The translations under genes and the position numbers were made by a program. Shown here piece after piece: positions 6,884 to 6,889 of a stretch of 6,889 nucleotides of DNA (its first letter is position 1; every line of letters starts with the position of its first letter). The DNA lies in assembly GCA_902780985.1 (NCBI GenBank), contig CACZHN010000134.1, positions 1-6,889 on the forward strand. Direction: 5' to 3'. A model generated the notes under the pieces. That model had not been told where the DNA came from, ran no database searches, and saw nothing but the letters and a program-made list of their open reading frames with translations. This DNA is from an uncultured Lachnospiraceae bacterium (GTDB lineage: Bacteria > Bacillota_A > Clostridia > Lachnospirales > Lachnospiraceae).

Positions 6884-6889
6884 CACTCA

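Overview
The window is an ordinary, gene-dense chromosomal segment from a low-to-moderate GC Gram-positive bacterium. It most likely comes from a Clostridia member of the Lachnospiraceae type (Butyrivibrio/Roseburia-like). The evidence for this is GlgD next to SpoVG, Firmicutes-type purine-rich Shine-Dalgarno sites, a lipoprotein foldase, and the conserved cluster glmU - pth - mfd - prsA. I judged the taxon from protein content, not from a marker gene. All six genes lie on the minus strand, so transcription runs from the right end of the window to the left.

Right block (about 6883 to 5391): glgD, the non-catalytic-type subunit of ADP-glucose pyrophosphorylase, is followed 18 nt later by spoVG. 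The spoVG ribosome site abuts the glgD stop. The block closes with a hairpin plus U-rich tail, a good intrinsic terminator. The upstream partner glgC probably lies just outside the right edge (inference).

Intergenic control region (5467 to 5287): after the terminator there is a near-consensus SigA promoter (TTGAAA, 17 nt, TATAAT). It is followed by a roughly 40-nt leader with a small hairpin just before the glmU ribosome site.

Left block (5286 to 1): glmU (uridylyltransferase domain only), pth (peptidyl-tRNA hydrolase), mfd (transcription-repair coupling factor) and a SurA/PrsA-like lipoprotein cut by the left edge. The gaps of 7, 14 and 10 nt indicate one operon. It joins cell-wall precursor supply, rescue of stalled peptidyl-tRNAs, clearance of stalled RNA polymerase at DNA lesions, and extracytoplasmic protein folding.

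The most notable point is that the GlmU homologue stops cleanly at the domain boundary and lacks the left-handed beta-helix acetyltransferase half, with pth following only 7 nt later. I found no mobile element, CRISPR array, RNA gene or new defence-like system. The plus-strand open frames are shadows of the real genes.
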